From assembly GCF_003633775.1 (NCBI RefSeq), contig NZ_RBIN01000002.1, positions 310,001 to 374,000 of the forward strand: a stretch of 64,000 nucleotides of DNA. Reading direction: 5' to 3'. The notes below the pieces were generated by a model that worked only from the letters and a program-made list of their open reading frames with translations, was not told the DNA's origin and did no database searches. The DNA comes from Kushneria sinocarnis. GTDB lineage: Bacteria > Pseudomonadota > Gammaproteobacteria > Pseudomonadales > Halomonadaceae. Of this stretch, positions 1 through 8,671 are shown in pieces. The position numbers and the translations under genes were made by a program. The number at the start of each line of letters is the position of its first letter. Position 1 is the first letter of the stretch.

Positions 1-204
1 TGGTCCACTGCATGTCAGGTCCTCGCTGCACGGTTTCACATCATTCATTGCTGTCTTGCAATCACCGGTCCGGCGGTGTTGTCCCGCCTTCATGGCGAAG
101 CGGAGCACGGGCCCGGGCATCAGCCCGGCATGCTGCTTGCTCGGCCAACCCGGGCCGGCGTAACCGGGCAGGCGGAGTCAGGGCACGGGGCACTTGCCGG
201 CGGA

Positions 205-759
205 CTAGCCGTCAACGGCGCCGGCACGCTCGGCCACGGCCAGAAAGGCGCTGACATCCTCTTCACTGAAGAAGCAGAGCGTGACCGTCAGGGCCTCATG
301 GTGCGGCAGCCGGTCACGCATGACATCGAGCACGACCTCGGCCGCCTCCTCGAAGGGATAGCCATAGACGCCGGTGGAGATGGCCGGAAAGGCCAGACTT
401 TCACAGCCCTTCTCCGCCGCCAGGCGCATGGCGTTGCGATAGCAGCCGGCCAGCAGGTGGGACTTGTCCTTCGTCTTCGCATGGACCGGACCCACGGTGT
501 GGATCACGTAGCGTGCCGGCAGCTCGAAGCCATCGGTCAGCGCCACTTCGCCGTCCGGCAGACCATCGGGCCAGTCCGTCTCGCGCAGTTCGCGGCAGGC
601 CTTTTTCAGGTTCGGCCCGGCCGCCCGGTGAATGGCGCCATCCACGCCGCCGCCGCCCATCAGCGAGTGGTTGGCCGCATTGACGATGGCATCCACCCTC
701 AGCCGGGTGATATCGCCCTGGATGACATGAAGTTGCTGATCGAACAGGGTGCGGGTCAT
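205..759 (-). CDS. Macrodomain protein, O-acetyl-ADP-ribose deacetylase family
   Basis: This is a 184-residue single-macrodomain protein of the YmdB type, a family that hydrolyses O-acetyl-ADP-ribose or removes ADP-ribose from proteins in the cytoplasm. The family hallmarks are clear: an N-terminal QGDITRLRVDAIVNAAN segment with the conserved Asn, then GGGGVDGAIHRAAG, and the phosphate-binding loop FPAISTGVYGYP near residue 118. I start at the ATG at 759 because GGGAGAG precedes it; an in-frame start at 825 would add 22 unconserved residues. The gene stands alone, with the DJ-1 gene upstream on the same strand beyond a terminator-like hairpin. Family assignment is firm; the true substrate cannot be read from sequence. 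Confidence 0.92.
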   Translation of the reverse strand: MTRTLFDQQLHVIQGDITRLRVDAIVNAANHSLMGGGGVDGAIHRAAGPNLKKACRELRETDWPDGLPDGEVALTDGFELPARYVIHTVGPVHAKTKDKSHLLAGCYRNAMRLAAEKGCESLAFPAISTGVYGYPFEEAAEVVLDVMRDRLPHHEALTVTLCFFSEEDVSAFLAVAERAGAVDG

Positions 760-897
760 GATCGTACTCTCCCGCCGTGGAGTGGTTATCACTGACCGGC
801 ATGCCGGCCGCGCCCTTTTCAGCATAGTGCGCCAGCCATCTGCGTCCAGCTGTCAGCGCCCATGAGGCCGGCTTCCCGAAGTCCGGGCCGAACGCAA

Positions 898-923
898 CAG
901 GGCCGCCCGTTGGGGCGGCCCTG
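898..923 (-). terminator. Hairpin terminator after the DJ-1/PfpI gene
   Basis: An 11-bp perfect stem (898-908 with 913-923) encloses a GTTG loop. Read on the minus strand it lies about 70 bases past the DJ-1 stop codon and is followed by TTGCGTT, a weak U-rich tail. It probably separates the DJ-1 and macrodomain transcripts. Confidence 0.55.
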
Positions 924-990
924 TCACCGGTCATGCGGCCGGTCGGATGATCATGCGCGTCGCATGCGCGCAGGCCTCATGGTGTATCAC

Positions 991-1677
991 TCATGACTGC
1001 AGGACTTCCAGCAGCAGCTTCGCCGTGGGAGCGCTCGAGGCCGGGTTCTGGCCGGTGATCAGCAGACCGTCGCGCAGCTGGAAGGGAGCAAAGTCGGTAT
1101 CGTTGCGCTCGTAGATGCCGCCATGTCGAACCAGCTCATCCTGCAGCAGGTGCGGCACCACGGCACTCAGCCCGACAGCCTCTTCCTCGCTGTTGGCAAA
1201 GCCGGTGACCCGGCGTCCATCCACGATCGAGCGCCCCTCCTCGTCAGTGATGTTGAGCAGCACGGTGGGCGCATGACAGACAGTGGTCACCGGCTTGTCG
1301 GCGGCAAGAAACTCACGAACCAGGCGCTGCGAATCGGGGTTGTCGGTGAGATCCCACAGCGGCCCATGGCCTCCCGGATAGAAGATCGCATCGAAGTCCG
1401 TGGCATTGACCGTCGAGAGCGGCAGGGTATTGGCCAGCTGGGTCCTGGCGGCCTCGTCACTCTCGAAACGGCGGGTCTCGTCGGTGCTGGCATCCTCGGT
1501 GGTCGAGTTGGGATCGACCGGCGGCTGACCGCCGGCCGGCGAGGCCAGGGTCACCTCGACACCGGCGTCGCGAAAGACATAATAGGGTGCGGCAAATTCC
1601 TCGAGCCAGAAGCCGGTCTTGTGACCGGTATCACCCATGGCGTCATGCGAGGTCAGTACCATCAGTACCTTCATCAT
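991..1677 (-). CDS. DJ-1/PfpI (class I glutamine amidotransferase-like) protein, Hsp31-type
   Basis: The 228-residue protein belongs to the DJ-1/PfpI superfamily. It carries the nucleophile elbow TVCHAP with Cys134 and His135, an early acidic pair in WLEEFAAPYY (Glu26/27), and the YPGGHGPLWDL segment. This subgroup (yeast Hsp31 and bacterial homologues) includes glutathione-independent glyoxalases III that convert methylglyoxal to D-lactate, as well as chaperone-like proteins; which applies here is inference. AAAGGGGG lies just upstream of two adjacent ATG codons (1677 and 1674), and the second may be the real start because its spacing is better. The gene is probably monocistronic, with fruA about 90 bases upstream on the same strand. 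Confidence 0.88.
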   Translation of the reverse strand: MMKVLMVLTSHDAMGDTGHKTGFWLEEFAAPYYVFRDAGVEVTLASPAGGQPPVDPNSTTEDASTDETRRFESDEAARTQLANTLPLSTVNATDFDAIFYPGGHGPLWDLTDNPDSQRLVREFLAADKPVTTVCHAPTVLLNITDEEGRSIVDGRRVTGFANSEEEAVGLSAVVPHLLQDELVRHGGIYERNDTDFAPFQLRDGLLITGQNPASSAPTAKLLLEVLQS

Positions 1678-1763
1678 TTACCCCCTTTGGGTAGCTATCC
1701 CGATGAAGCATTCATGATGACAGCGGAGCGGATTTCAAGTGGCCGGCTCCGCCGACCGCCGTC

Positions 1764-3509
1764 TCAGGCCGGCTGGGAAGCCACCGCCTGCTCGCCGCGC
1801 TTGATTACCGAGTAGCCTACGCCGGTAATGACCGCACCCACGGCAATCGCCAGCAGATAAAGCAATGCGTGATTGACGGCATTGGGAATCAGCATCACGA
1901 ACAGCCCACCGTGCGGTGCCATCAGCTGCACATGGAAGAACATCGACAGCGCGCCGGTCACCGCACCGCCGGCGATACAGGCCGGCAGCACCCGCAGTGG
2001 GTCCTTGGCCGCAAACGGGATGGCGCCTTCGGTAATGAAGCACAATCCCAGTACGAAGGACGCCTTGCCCGCCTCACGCTCGGCAGTGGCAAACTTCGAG
2101 CGCGCCAGCATGCTGGCGATCCCCATGCCCAGTGGTGGAATCATGCCGGCCGCCATGATGGCCGCCATCGGCGCATAGGTTTCACTGGAAAGCAGGCCGA
2201 CACCGAAGGTATAGGCGGCCTTGTTGATCGGCCCGCCCATGTCGATGCACATCATGCCGCCCAGCAGCAGGCCCAGCAGAATGGCGTTGGTCGACCCCAT
2301 CGAGTTGAGGAATTCGGTCAGGGCCGAGAGGATCGCCGCCACCGGCGTGCCAATCACGTAGATCATGATCAGCCCGGTGGCGAGGCTCGCCAGCAGCGGA
2401 ATGATCAGGATCGGCTTGAGCGACTCCACGCTCGCCGGCAGCTTCACGAAACGGACCACCCCCCTGGCCGAATAACCGGCCAGAAAGCCGGCGATGATCC
2501 CGCCGATGAACCCTGCGCCGAGGGTACTGGCCAGCCAGCCGCCGATCATGCCCGGCGCGATTCCGGGACGATCGGCGATCGAGTAGGCGATATACCCCGC
2601 CAGTACCGGGACCATCAGCTTGAAGGCGCTGCCGCTCCCGATCTGCATCAGTGCCGATGCCAGCGTACCCTCCTCTTCATACGCCCGGATACCGAACACG
2701 AATGAGAGGGCAATGCACAGCCCGCCGGCCACCACCATGGGCAGCATGAAGGAGACCCCGGTCAGCAGGTGCTTGTAGACGCCCTTCTCCTTGAGACTGC
2801 GCGCCTTCTCGACCCCGCCGCCCGAGCCGGCGGCCTGCTGCCCTTCACCACCAGCCTGCTCCACTTCGGCACCGGCCAGTGCTGCCTCGATGGTCGGCGT
2901 CGGCTGCTTGAGGGCACTGCCGGTGGAAGTCCGGTAGATGCGCTTGCCGGCAAAGCGGCTGTCATCGACCTCGATATCGCAGGCCAGCAGGACCACATCG
3001 GCTGCCGCAATCTCCTCGTCGCTCAGGGCGTCCTGGGCACCTACCGAGCCCTGGGTCTCGACCCGGATGTGGTGGCCCAGATTGCGGCCTGCCTGGCCAA
3101 GTGCCTCGGCCGCCATGAAGGTGTGGGCGACACCGGTCGGGCAGGCAGTCACTGCCACGATGCGCTGCCCCTCAAAAGCCGATGCCGCTTCAGACGCCGC
3201 CGGCTGCTCGCTGTCCGACGCAACATGCTCGGCAGCCTGCTGCTCGGCCCGGGCCAGCACGCCATCGGGATCGGCCAGCGCCTGCTCAAGGGTGTCACGG
3301 TAGAGCCGCCGCCCGGCAAGGGGAGCGAGATCGACCGGCACGCTGGCCGCCACCACGACCACCTCACCGGTGGCATCAGCGGGGCGCTCGCCAGCGGTAT
3401 CGAGCTGCGCCTCCCAGCCGCGCCGCTGTGCCGCCTGCTCCAGCCGGCGTGCTGCCAGCCAGGACGTGGTCGTGCCGCCCGGGCACCGGGTCACGATGGT
3501 GATTTTCAT
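1764..3509 (-). CDS. fruA: Fructose PTS permease, EIIB'BC
   Basis: FruA is the membrane permease that imports fructose while phosphorylating it to fructose-1-phosphate. The 581 residues match the IIB'-IIB-IIC order. A first IIB-like domain (about 1-95) starts with VTRCPGGTTTSW. The catalytic IIB (about 115-215) has phospho-cysteine motif TACPTGVAHTFMAAE. The IIC domain (about 245-575) has many hydrophobic helices and a GGMMCIDMGGPINKAAY segment. AGGAG precedes the ATG. It is the last gene of fruB-fruK-fruA, 100 bases after fruK, and should be controlled with them by the divergent Cra-like repressor. The first IIB domain keeps a cysteine where E. coli IIB' has none. Confidence 0.96.
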   Translation of the reverse strand: MKITIVTRCPGGTTTSWLAARRLEQAAQRRGWEAQLDTAGERPADATGEVVVVAASVPVDLAPLAGRRLYRDTLEQALADPDGVLARAEQQAAEHVASDSEQPAASEAASAFEGQRIVAVTACPTGVAHTFMAAEALGQAGRNLGHHIRVETQGSVGAQDALSDEEIAAADVVLLACDIEVDDSRFAGKRIYRTSTGSALKQPTPTIEAALAGAEVEQAGGEGQQAAGSGGGVEKARSLKEKGVYKHLLTGVSFMLPMVVAGGLCIALSFVFGIRAYEEEGTLASALMQIGSGSAFKLMVPVLAGYIAYSIADRPGIAPGMIGGWLASTLGAGFIGGIIAGFLAGYSARGVVRFVKLPASVESLKPILIIPLLASLATGLIMIYVIGTPVAAILSALTEFLNSMGSTNAILLGLLLGGMMCIDMGGPINKAAYTFGVGLLSSETYAPMAAIMAAGMIPPLGMGIASMLARSKFATAEREAGKASFVLGLCFITEGAIPFAAKDPLRVLPACIAGGAVTGALSMFFHVQLMAPHGGLFVMLIPNAVNHALLYLLAIAVGAVITGVGYSVIKRGEQAVASQPA

Positions 3510-3609
3510 ACCGGCTTCTCCTGACTACCGCTTGCGGTGGCGGCTCTCCCCCACCGATCGATGATTGCTGCAGTGCGTGCCACCCGAAGCACTGGTTGCA
3601 TGGAGACGT

Positions 3610-4563
3610 TCATGACACGCTCTCGATTTGTACCTGCTCACACAGCAGCGCAAAATCCTCGCCATCGCTGCGTCCGACCCCGACACGCCGTACCGCATCT
3701 GCCGACAGCGCGGTGGCAAAACGCAGTCCGGCCTCCCTCGACCACTGCGCCAGCCGGGCGTGCAGCAGTCCGGCCAGCAGGGTGTCGCCGGCGCCCACGG
3801 TGCTCACCACAGGCATCCGCGGCGGCCGGGCACGCAGTATCGCCACCTGCCCGTCGGGGTCGCGATAACACCAGCACACCCCGTGCTCGCCGAGCGACAG
3901 GATAAGCTCGTCGAGGCCGCTCTCCACCAGCCGCCGCGCTGCGGCCAGCCGTTCGGCCTCACCGGTCAGCGGCACACCGGCCCACTCGGCCAGCTCATGT
4001 TCATTGGGCTTGGCCACCGCCGGTCGGGCTGCAAGCCCGGCCAGCAGTGCTTCCCCGCTGGTATCCAGCCAGACCGGAATACCATGCGCGCGCACGAGAC
4101 CGATCAGCCGCCCCAGCTGATCCGGCGCCACCCCGGGAGGCAGACTGCCGGCAATCACCACAGCCGCCGGGGAGCGCTGCAAACGGGCTTCCAGCGTCCG
4201 TTCCAGCTGCTGCCAGTCATCGGCCGATACCCGGGCACCGGCTGCATTGATGTCGCTGACCCGCCCGGTCTGTTCCGCCAGCTTGATATTGATGCGGGTG
4301 TCACCGGTCACCCGCACGAACGCATCCGTCACGCCCCAGTCGGAGAAGGCCCGCTCGAAGACCCCGGCATTATCGCGCCCCAGAAAGCCCGACACCGTAA
4401 CGGCATGGCCGTGCGCGGCCAGCACGCAGGCGACGTTGTTGCCCTTGCCGGCGGGGCTCATGCGACTGTCGCTGGCGCGATTGATTGCCCCCGGTACCAG
4501 GGTATCCAGCTGCACCGAAAGATCCAGCGCCGGGTTGAGCGAAAGTGCCAGCACCATCCCCAT
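3610..4563 (-). CDS. fruK: 1-phosphofructokinase
   Basis: FruK phosphorylates fructose-1-phosphate to fructose-1,6-bisphosphate with ATP, passing PTS-imported fructose to glycolysis. The 317-residue protein is a PfkB-family sugar kinase: N-terminal SLNPALDLSVQL, the glycine-rich SPAGKGNNVACVLAAHG sugar-binding segment, and near the C-terminus the TVGAGDTLLAGLLHA motif with the catalytic Asp. The start codon overlaps the fruB stop by one base (TGATG), so translation is probably coupled. Its substrate fructose-1-phosphate is the usual inducer of Cra, encoded by the divergent regulator gene. Confidence 0.96.
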   Translation of the reverse strand: MGMVLALSLNPALDLSVQLDTLVPGAINRASDSRMSPAGKGNNVACVLAAHGHAVTVSGFLGRDNAGVFERAFSDWGVTDAFVRVTGDTRINIKLAEQTGRVSDINAAGARVSADDWQQLERTLEARLQRSPAAVVIAGSLPPGVAPDQLGRLIGLVRAHGIPVWLDTSGEALLAGLAARPAVAKPNEHELAEWAGVPLTGEAERLAAARRLVESGLDELILSLGEHGVCWCYRDPDGQVAILRARPPRMPVVSTVGAGDTLLAGLLHARLAQWSREAGLRFATALSADAVRRVGVGRSDGEDFALLCEQVQIESVS

Positions 4564-7451
4564 CAGAGCGCCTCCAGCGCATCACGCACGGCGGCACTGG
4601 TGGCCCGGGTGAGCGCCAGCTCGGCCTGCCGGCGGGCATCGTCGAGGGTCAGCCGGCGCACCCAGGACTTGACCATGGGCACCTGACGCGCCGACACCGA
4701 CAGCTCGTCGACCCCCAGCCCCACCAGCACCGGCACGGCCTGGGCGTCACTGGCCAGCTCGCCGCAGACGCCCACCCAGCAGCCGTGCGCGTGCGCCGCC
4801 TCGACCGTCATGCGGATCAGCTGCAGCACCGCCGGATGCAGGCCATCGGCCTGGGCCGAAAGCCGGGAGTGGCCGCGATCGATCGCCAGCGTGTACTGGG
4901 TGAGATCGTTGGTCCCGATCGAGAAGAAATCGACATGCTCGGCCAGGCTCGGGGCCAGCAGTGCGCAGGAAGGCACCTCGATCATCACACCGAGCTGCAC
5001 GTTCGGCGCCTGATGGGTATCGGGGTACAGCTCGGCCACGATCCGTTCGAAGATGGCGCGCGCCGCCAGAAACTCCTCGACGTCCTTGACCATCGGGAAC
5101 ATGATCCGTAGCGGCCTTCCTTCGGCGGCCACCATCAGGGCCCGCAGCTGGGTTTCCAGCACGTCGGGGCGGGTCAGCGCCAGACGGATACCGCGCAGCC
5201 CGAGAAAGGGGTTGTCCTCCTGGGGTACCGGCCAGTAATCCAGCGGCTTGTCGCCACCGACATCCAGGGTACGTGCCACCAGCGGCCGCTCCGGCCCCAG
5301 CGCCTCGAAGGCGCGGCGGTACTCGACCACCTGGGTATCATGATCCGGCGCCTGCGGATGCGCCATGAAAATGAACTCGGTACGCAACAGCCCGATGCCT
5401 TCCGCACCGTGCGAGACGGCATCCTCGGCATGGGCGGTATTGCCCAGGTTGGCACCCACCTCGACGTGATGGCCATCCAGGGTCGTGGCGGACTCGAAGC
5501 GGGTCTCGTAGGCTTCACGCACGCGCTGATCATGCTCGCGAATCGACAGCTCGGTACGTGCCCGCCGTTCGCTGCCGGGTTCGGCCACCACGCGCCCGCG
5601 CACGCCATCGAGAATCATCTCGATGTCATTGCCCAGCGCCATCACGCCCGGGCCGGCGCCGACCACCGCCGGAATCCCCAGCGCCCGGGCCAGGATGGCA
5701 CTGTGCGAGGTCGCCCCGCCCCGGGCGGTGAGAATTCCCTTCACCCGCCGGGTATCCAGCCGGGCGACGTCGGAGGGGCCGAGATCCTCGGCCACCAGAA
5801 TATAGGGATGATCGGGCGGGTCGGGCATCCTGACCCCACACAGCACACCCAGCACGCGGCGCCCGACATCGCGCAGATCAGCCGCCCGTTCCGCCAGCAC
5901 GCGATCGGCCAGGGTTTCCTGGGCGCGGGCCGAGGTATCGATGGCACGCCACCAGCCGGCCTCGGCACTCATGCCCTCGCCGATCGCCTCCCGGGCAGCC
6001 TCACGCAGCTCGGGATCCTCCAGCATCTCTTCATGCATGGAGAGGATCTCCGCCACTTCATCTCCCCCGGCGGTGCGAATCAGGGCAGCCAGCTGTTCAT
6101 CGGCCTCATGTATCGCCTGATCAAGCCGCTCGTTCTCGCGTACGGCGTCATCACCGTGCTCGGCATAATCAAAGGTGGGCAGGCGCATCACGAAGACCGG
6201 CGCAATCGACATGCCCGGCGAGGCCGGCACCGCCATCAGCGGCCTGTCGGCCTCCGGCGCCGGCTCGGGAGCCACTGGCGTGATGTGATTGCGCGAGGGG
6301 CGCGCCTCGCTGGTGTCATTCAGCGGGGTCACCGCCTCACCGAGACCGTCGCGTACCGCCGCTGCCATGGCATCCAGGGCTTCGCGGGCGCCCTCGCCCT
6401 CGGCGGAGAACACCAGCATCTGGCCGCGTCGGGCACCGAGACTCAGCACCCGGGTCAGGCTGGAGGCGGCGACTGCCTCGCCGTTGCCGCTCTCCAGCCG
6501 TACCCTGACAGGGACCGACTGCTCGCGCGCCATCTGTACCAGCTGCTTGGCCGGCCGGGCATGCAGGCCATGCGCATTGCGGACCCGCACCCGGGCGGTT
6601 TCGGCATCGCTCTTCTCACCGGCGAGGCGACCCAGCAGACGCGCCTGATCGAGCGTGGCCAGCTGTGCCCCCTGGCCGGTTTCAAGCAGCTCGAGCACCC
6701 GGTCGAGCAGTGCCTGCCAGGCCCGGGTGGTTTCGGCATCGGCGCCGCCCGGATGGGCCAGGCAGAACACCGCAGCGGTATCGTCCAGAGCGTGCGCTGG
6801 CGTTGCCACGCCCAGCGCCGGCTGCTGGACATCCTGCTGTCCCTGCACCAGCCACAGCTTCTGGCCCAGCGCCACCGGCGCCGCTGCCATGATTTCGGCC
6901 ATGAAGGCAGGACCGACACAGCCGGCGTCCAGCAACCGGCCGGCCGCCATGGCGACCAGCCCCTGCCGGCTCTGTGCCGGTACCCCGGCGGCTACCGTAT
7001 GCTCATCCAGCCGGGCCGTGACCGGCGGCCGGGAGAGCAGCGCAATGACCGCCTCGGCGCTGTCGGCACTCGCCAGCTGCTCCGCTACACCGGGGCGATC
7101 CAGCACATGGGTCAGGGCCCGCAGGATATCGAGATGCTCATCGCTCTGGGCGGCAATCACGACCAGCAGCGTCACCCGATTGCCGTCGTGCCAGGCGACG
7201 CCATCGGGGAACTGCAGCACACGAATGCCGGTGGCCTGCACTGCCTCGCGACTCTCCGGCGTGCCGTGCGGAATGGCGATACCGTTGCCCAGCCAGGTGG
7301 ACGACTGCGCCTCGCGATCAAACAGCGCCCGGGCATAGGCCGTGTCACACAGCCCGGCTCCGACCAGCGCACTACCCGCGTGATCGAGCGCTTCGCGCCA
7401 GTCGCCGGCCGACTGCCCCAGCAGTACGGCATCGGGTGTCAGCGTCAGCAT
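4563..7451 (-). CDS. fruB: Fructose-specific multiphosphoryl transfer protein (EIIA-HPr-EI)
   Basis: FruB carries phosphate from PEP to FruA in one 962-residue polypeptide. EIIA-Fru occupies about 1-145 with active His62 in GIAIPHGTPES. A linker module of about 130 residues follows. HPr begins near 287 with His297 in NAHGLHARPAK. Enzyme I (about 405-962) has active His583 in GGATSHSAILARALG and the PEP-utiliser signature FFSIGTNDLTQYTL. The domain order is the one found in pseudomonads and related bacteria, where FruB alone can replace general EI and HPr. I start at the ATG at 7451 because AGGGGGAT lies just upstream; an in-frame start at 7490 adds 13 poorly supported residues. It is the first gene of fruBKA. 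Confidence 0.95.
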   Translation of the reverse strand: MLTLTPDAVLLGQSAGDWREALDHAGSALVGAGLCDTAYARALFDREAQSSTWLGNGIAIPHGTPESREAVQATGIRVLQFPDGVAWHDGNRVTLLVVIAAQSDEHLDILRALTHVLDRPGVAEQLASADSAEAVIALLSRPPVTARLDEHTVAAGVPAQSRQGLVAMAAGRLLDAGCVGPAFMAEIMAAAPVALGQKLWLVQGQQDVQQPALGVATPAHALDDTAAVFCLAHPGGADAETTRAWQALLDRVLELLETGQGAQLATLDQARLLGRLAGEKSDAETARVRVRNAHGLHARPAKQLVQMAREQSVPVRVRLESGNGEAVAASSLTRVLSLGARRGQMLVFSAEGEGAREALDAMAAAVRDGLGEAVTPLNDTSEARPSRNHITPVAPEPAPEADRPLMAVPASPGMSIAPVFVMRLPTFDYAEHGDDAVRENERLDQAIHEADEQLAALIRTAGGDEVAEILSMHEEMLEDPELREAAREAIGEGMSAEAGWWRAIDTSARAQETLADRVLAERAADLRDVGRRVLGVLCGVRMPDPPDHPYILVAEDLGPSDVARLDTRRVKGILTARGGATSHSAILARALGIPAVVGAGPGVMALGNDIEMILDGVRGRVVAEPGSERRARTELSIREHDQRVREAYETRFESATTLDGHHVEVGANLGNTAHAEDAVSHGAEGIGLLRTEFIFMAHPQAPDHDTQVVEYRRAFEALGPERPLVARTLDVGGDKPLDYWPVPQEDNPFLGLRGIRLALTRPDVLETQLRALMVAAEGRPLRIMFPMVKDVEEFLAARAIFERIVAELYPDTHQAPNVQLGVMIEVPSCALLAPSLAEHVDFFSIGTNDLTQYTLAIDRGHSRLSAQADGLHPAVLQLIRMTVEAAHAHGCWVGVCGELASDAQAVPVLVGLGVDELSVSARQVPMVKSWVRRLTLDDARRQAELALTRATSAAVRDALEAL

Positions 7452-7540
7452 GCAGCATCCCCCTGAAGCAGTGATTCCAGCAGTGATCACGTCGCATCAT
7501 GCCATATGGCTCGTCAGGCGCCGACCGGGCTGACAGCATT

Positions 7541-7554
7541 GCTGAATCGTGTCA
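7541..7554 (+). promoter_or_regulatory. Cra/FruR operator-like site 1
   Basis: GCTGAATCGTGTCA follows the Cra consensus TGAAWCSNT closely in its left half and ends in the TCA of a symmetric site. It lies 90 bases upstream of the fruB start. Confidence 0.45.
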
Positions 7555-7573
7555 CCTTACAGGTTCAACATGC

Positions 7574-7585
7574 TGAAAGCTTTCA
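7574..7585 (+). promoter_or_regulatory. Cra/FruR operator-like site 2, perfect palindrome
   Basis: TGAAAGCTTTCA is a perfect 12-bp palindrome between the divergent fruB and cra-like genes. It differs from the pseudomonad Cra operator core (TGAAACGTTTCA) only in the two central bases. It is the most convincing of the three candidates. Confidence 0.6.
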
Positions 7586-7594
7586 TTCGGGGAA

Positions 7595-7608
7595 GCAAGC
7601 GATTCATC
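7595..7608 (-). promoter_or_regulatory. Cra/FruR operator-like site 3
   Basis: Read on the minus strand, TGAATCGCTTGC matches the TGAAWCSNT half of the Cra consensus. It lies about 60 bases before the regulator's start codon, where it could serve autoregulation. Confidence 0.4.
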
Positions 7609-7666
7609 GTCGCCCTGGACACAAGTTGTAGAGGCTCGCTACCCGGCCCAGCGGAGGAAGGCGCCC

Positions 7667-8668
7667 ATGAAACCCAGGACCCTGGCCGAGATCGCCCGGC
7701 TGGCCGGCGTATCGCGTACGACCGCCAGCTATGTCGTCAACGGCAAGGCACATCAGCACCGCATCAGCCCCCGCACCATCGAACGGGTCATGGCGGTGGT
7801 GGAAACCCATCACTTTCAGGTCGACGCCCAGGCAGCGGCGCTGCGCCGTGGCGCGACCCGTACGCTGGGCTTCATCCTGCCGGACCTGGAGAACGGCAGT
7901 TACGCCCGGCTGGCCAAGCTGCTCGAGCGCGGCGCCCGCGACGCCGGCTATCAGCTGCTGATCGTCGGCTCCAACGACGATCCCGACACCGAACGCGCAC
8001 TGGCCCGCAGCCTGCGCGCACGCCGCTGCGACGCCCTGATCACGGCCTCCCGGCTCGAACGCGACAGTACCTTCTATCGTGAGCTGATGACCGACGGGCT
8101 GCCGGTGATTGCGGTGGATCGCTGTCTCGATCCGCACCATTTCCGCTGCGTGACCAGTGACAACCGCCATGCCGCCGAGCGACTGGCCGCCTCGGTCATG
8201 ACGCCCGACATGAGCCGCATCACCTGGTTCGAGGCCGTGCCGGAGCTGTCGATCAGCAGCGAGCGACGTGCCGGCTTCGAGGCGGCCCTGGCAGCCGGCG
8301 CGCCACGGGCACAGGCACGCGTGCATGTCGGACAGCACTATGATCGGGCCACCGGCAGCCGGCTGATGCGCGATCAGCTCGACCAGACCGGCATGCCGGA
8401 AGCGCTGATCACGGCCTCCTATGCGCTGCTGGAAGGGGCACTGGATGTACTGCTGGAAGCCCTGACAGCGCAGCCTGCAGCGATGCCACCGCGGGTGGCC
8501 ACCTTTGGCGACAACCGGCTGCTGGATTTTCTGCCGATGCAGGTCAACTCCCTGCCCCAGCAGCACCAGCGGATCGCCGAACTGACGCTCAAGCGGGCGT
8601 TCGCCGCCATCGAGGGCGACTACGAGCCCGGCTGCGATATCGTCGAGCGCCAGCTGATCCGCCGCTGA
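7667..8668 (+). CDS. cra: LacI-family repressor, Cra/FruR type
   Basis: The 333-residue protein is a LacI/GalR regulator. The helix-turn-helix TLAEIARLAGVSRTTASYVV is at residues 4-23, followed by the hinge and a periplasmic-binding-like effector domain (about 60-325). The Y-V-V-N-G sequence after the HTH and the divergent position next to fruBKA point to Cra/FruR, which represses fructose genes until fructose-1-phosphate binds. GGAGGAAGG lies 7 bases before the ATG. Three operator-like sites lie in the 215-base divergent region. Whether it is a global regulator as in enterics or a local one as in pseudomonads cannot be told from this window. Confidence 0.88.
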   Translation: MKPRTLAEIARLAGVSRTTASYVVNGKAHQHRISPRTIERVMAVVETHHFQVDAQAAALRRGATRTLGFILPDLENGSYARLAKLLERGARDAGYQLLIVGSNDDPDTERALARSLRARRCDALITASRLERDSTFYRELMTDGLPVIAVDRCLDPHHFRCVTSDNRHAAERLAASVMTPDMSRITWFEAVPELSISSERRAGFEAALAAGAPRAQARVHVGQHYDRATGSRLMRDQLDQTGMPEALITASYALLEGALDVLLEALTAQPAAMPPRVATFGDNRLLDFLPMQVNSLPQQHQRIAELTLKRAFAAIEGDYEPGCDIVERQLIRR

Positions 8669-8671
8669 CTC

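Noticed and set aside
1-204. Possible gene or terminator at the window start
   Set aside because: Only GC-rich shadow frames are present. A short stem (113-118 with 123-128) lacks a U-rich tail, so nothing can be supported.
5340-7466. Long plus-strand open frame (about 700 codons) opposite fruB
   Set aside because: It is the antisense of a clearly conserved EIIA-HPr-EI gene in GC-rich DNA; the translation is His/Gln/Arg-rich and has no recognisable domain.
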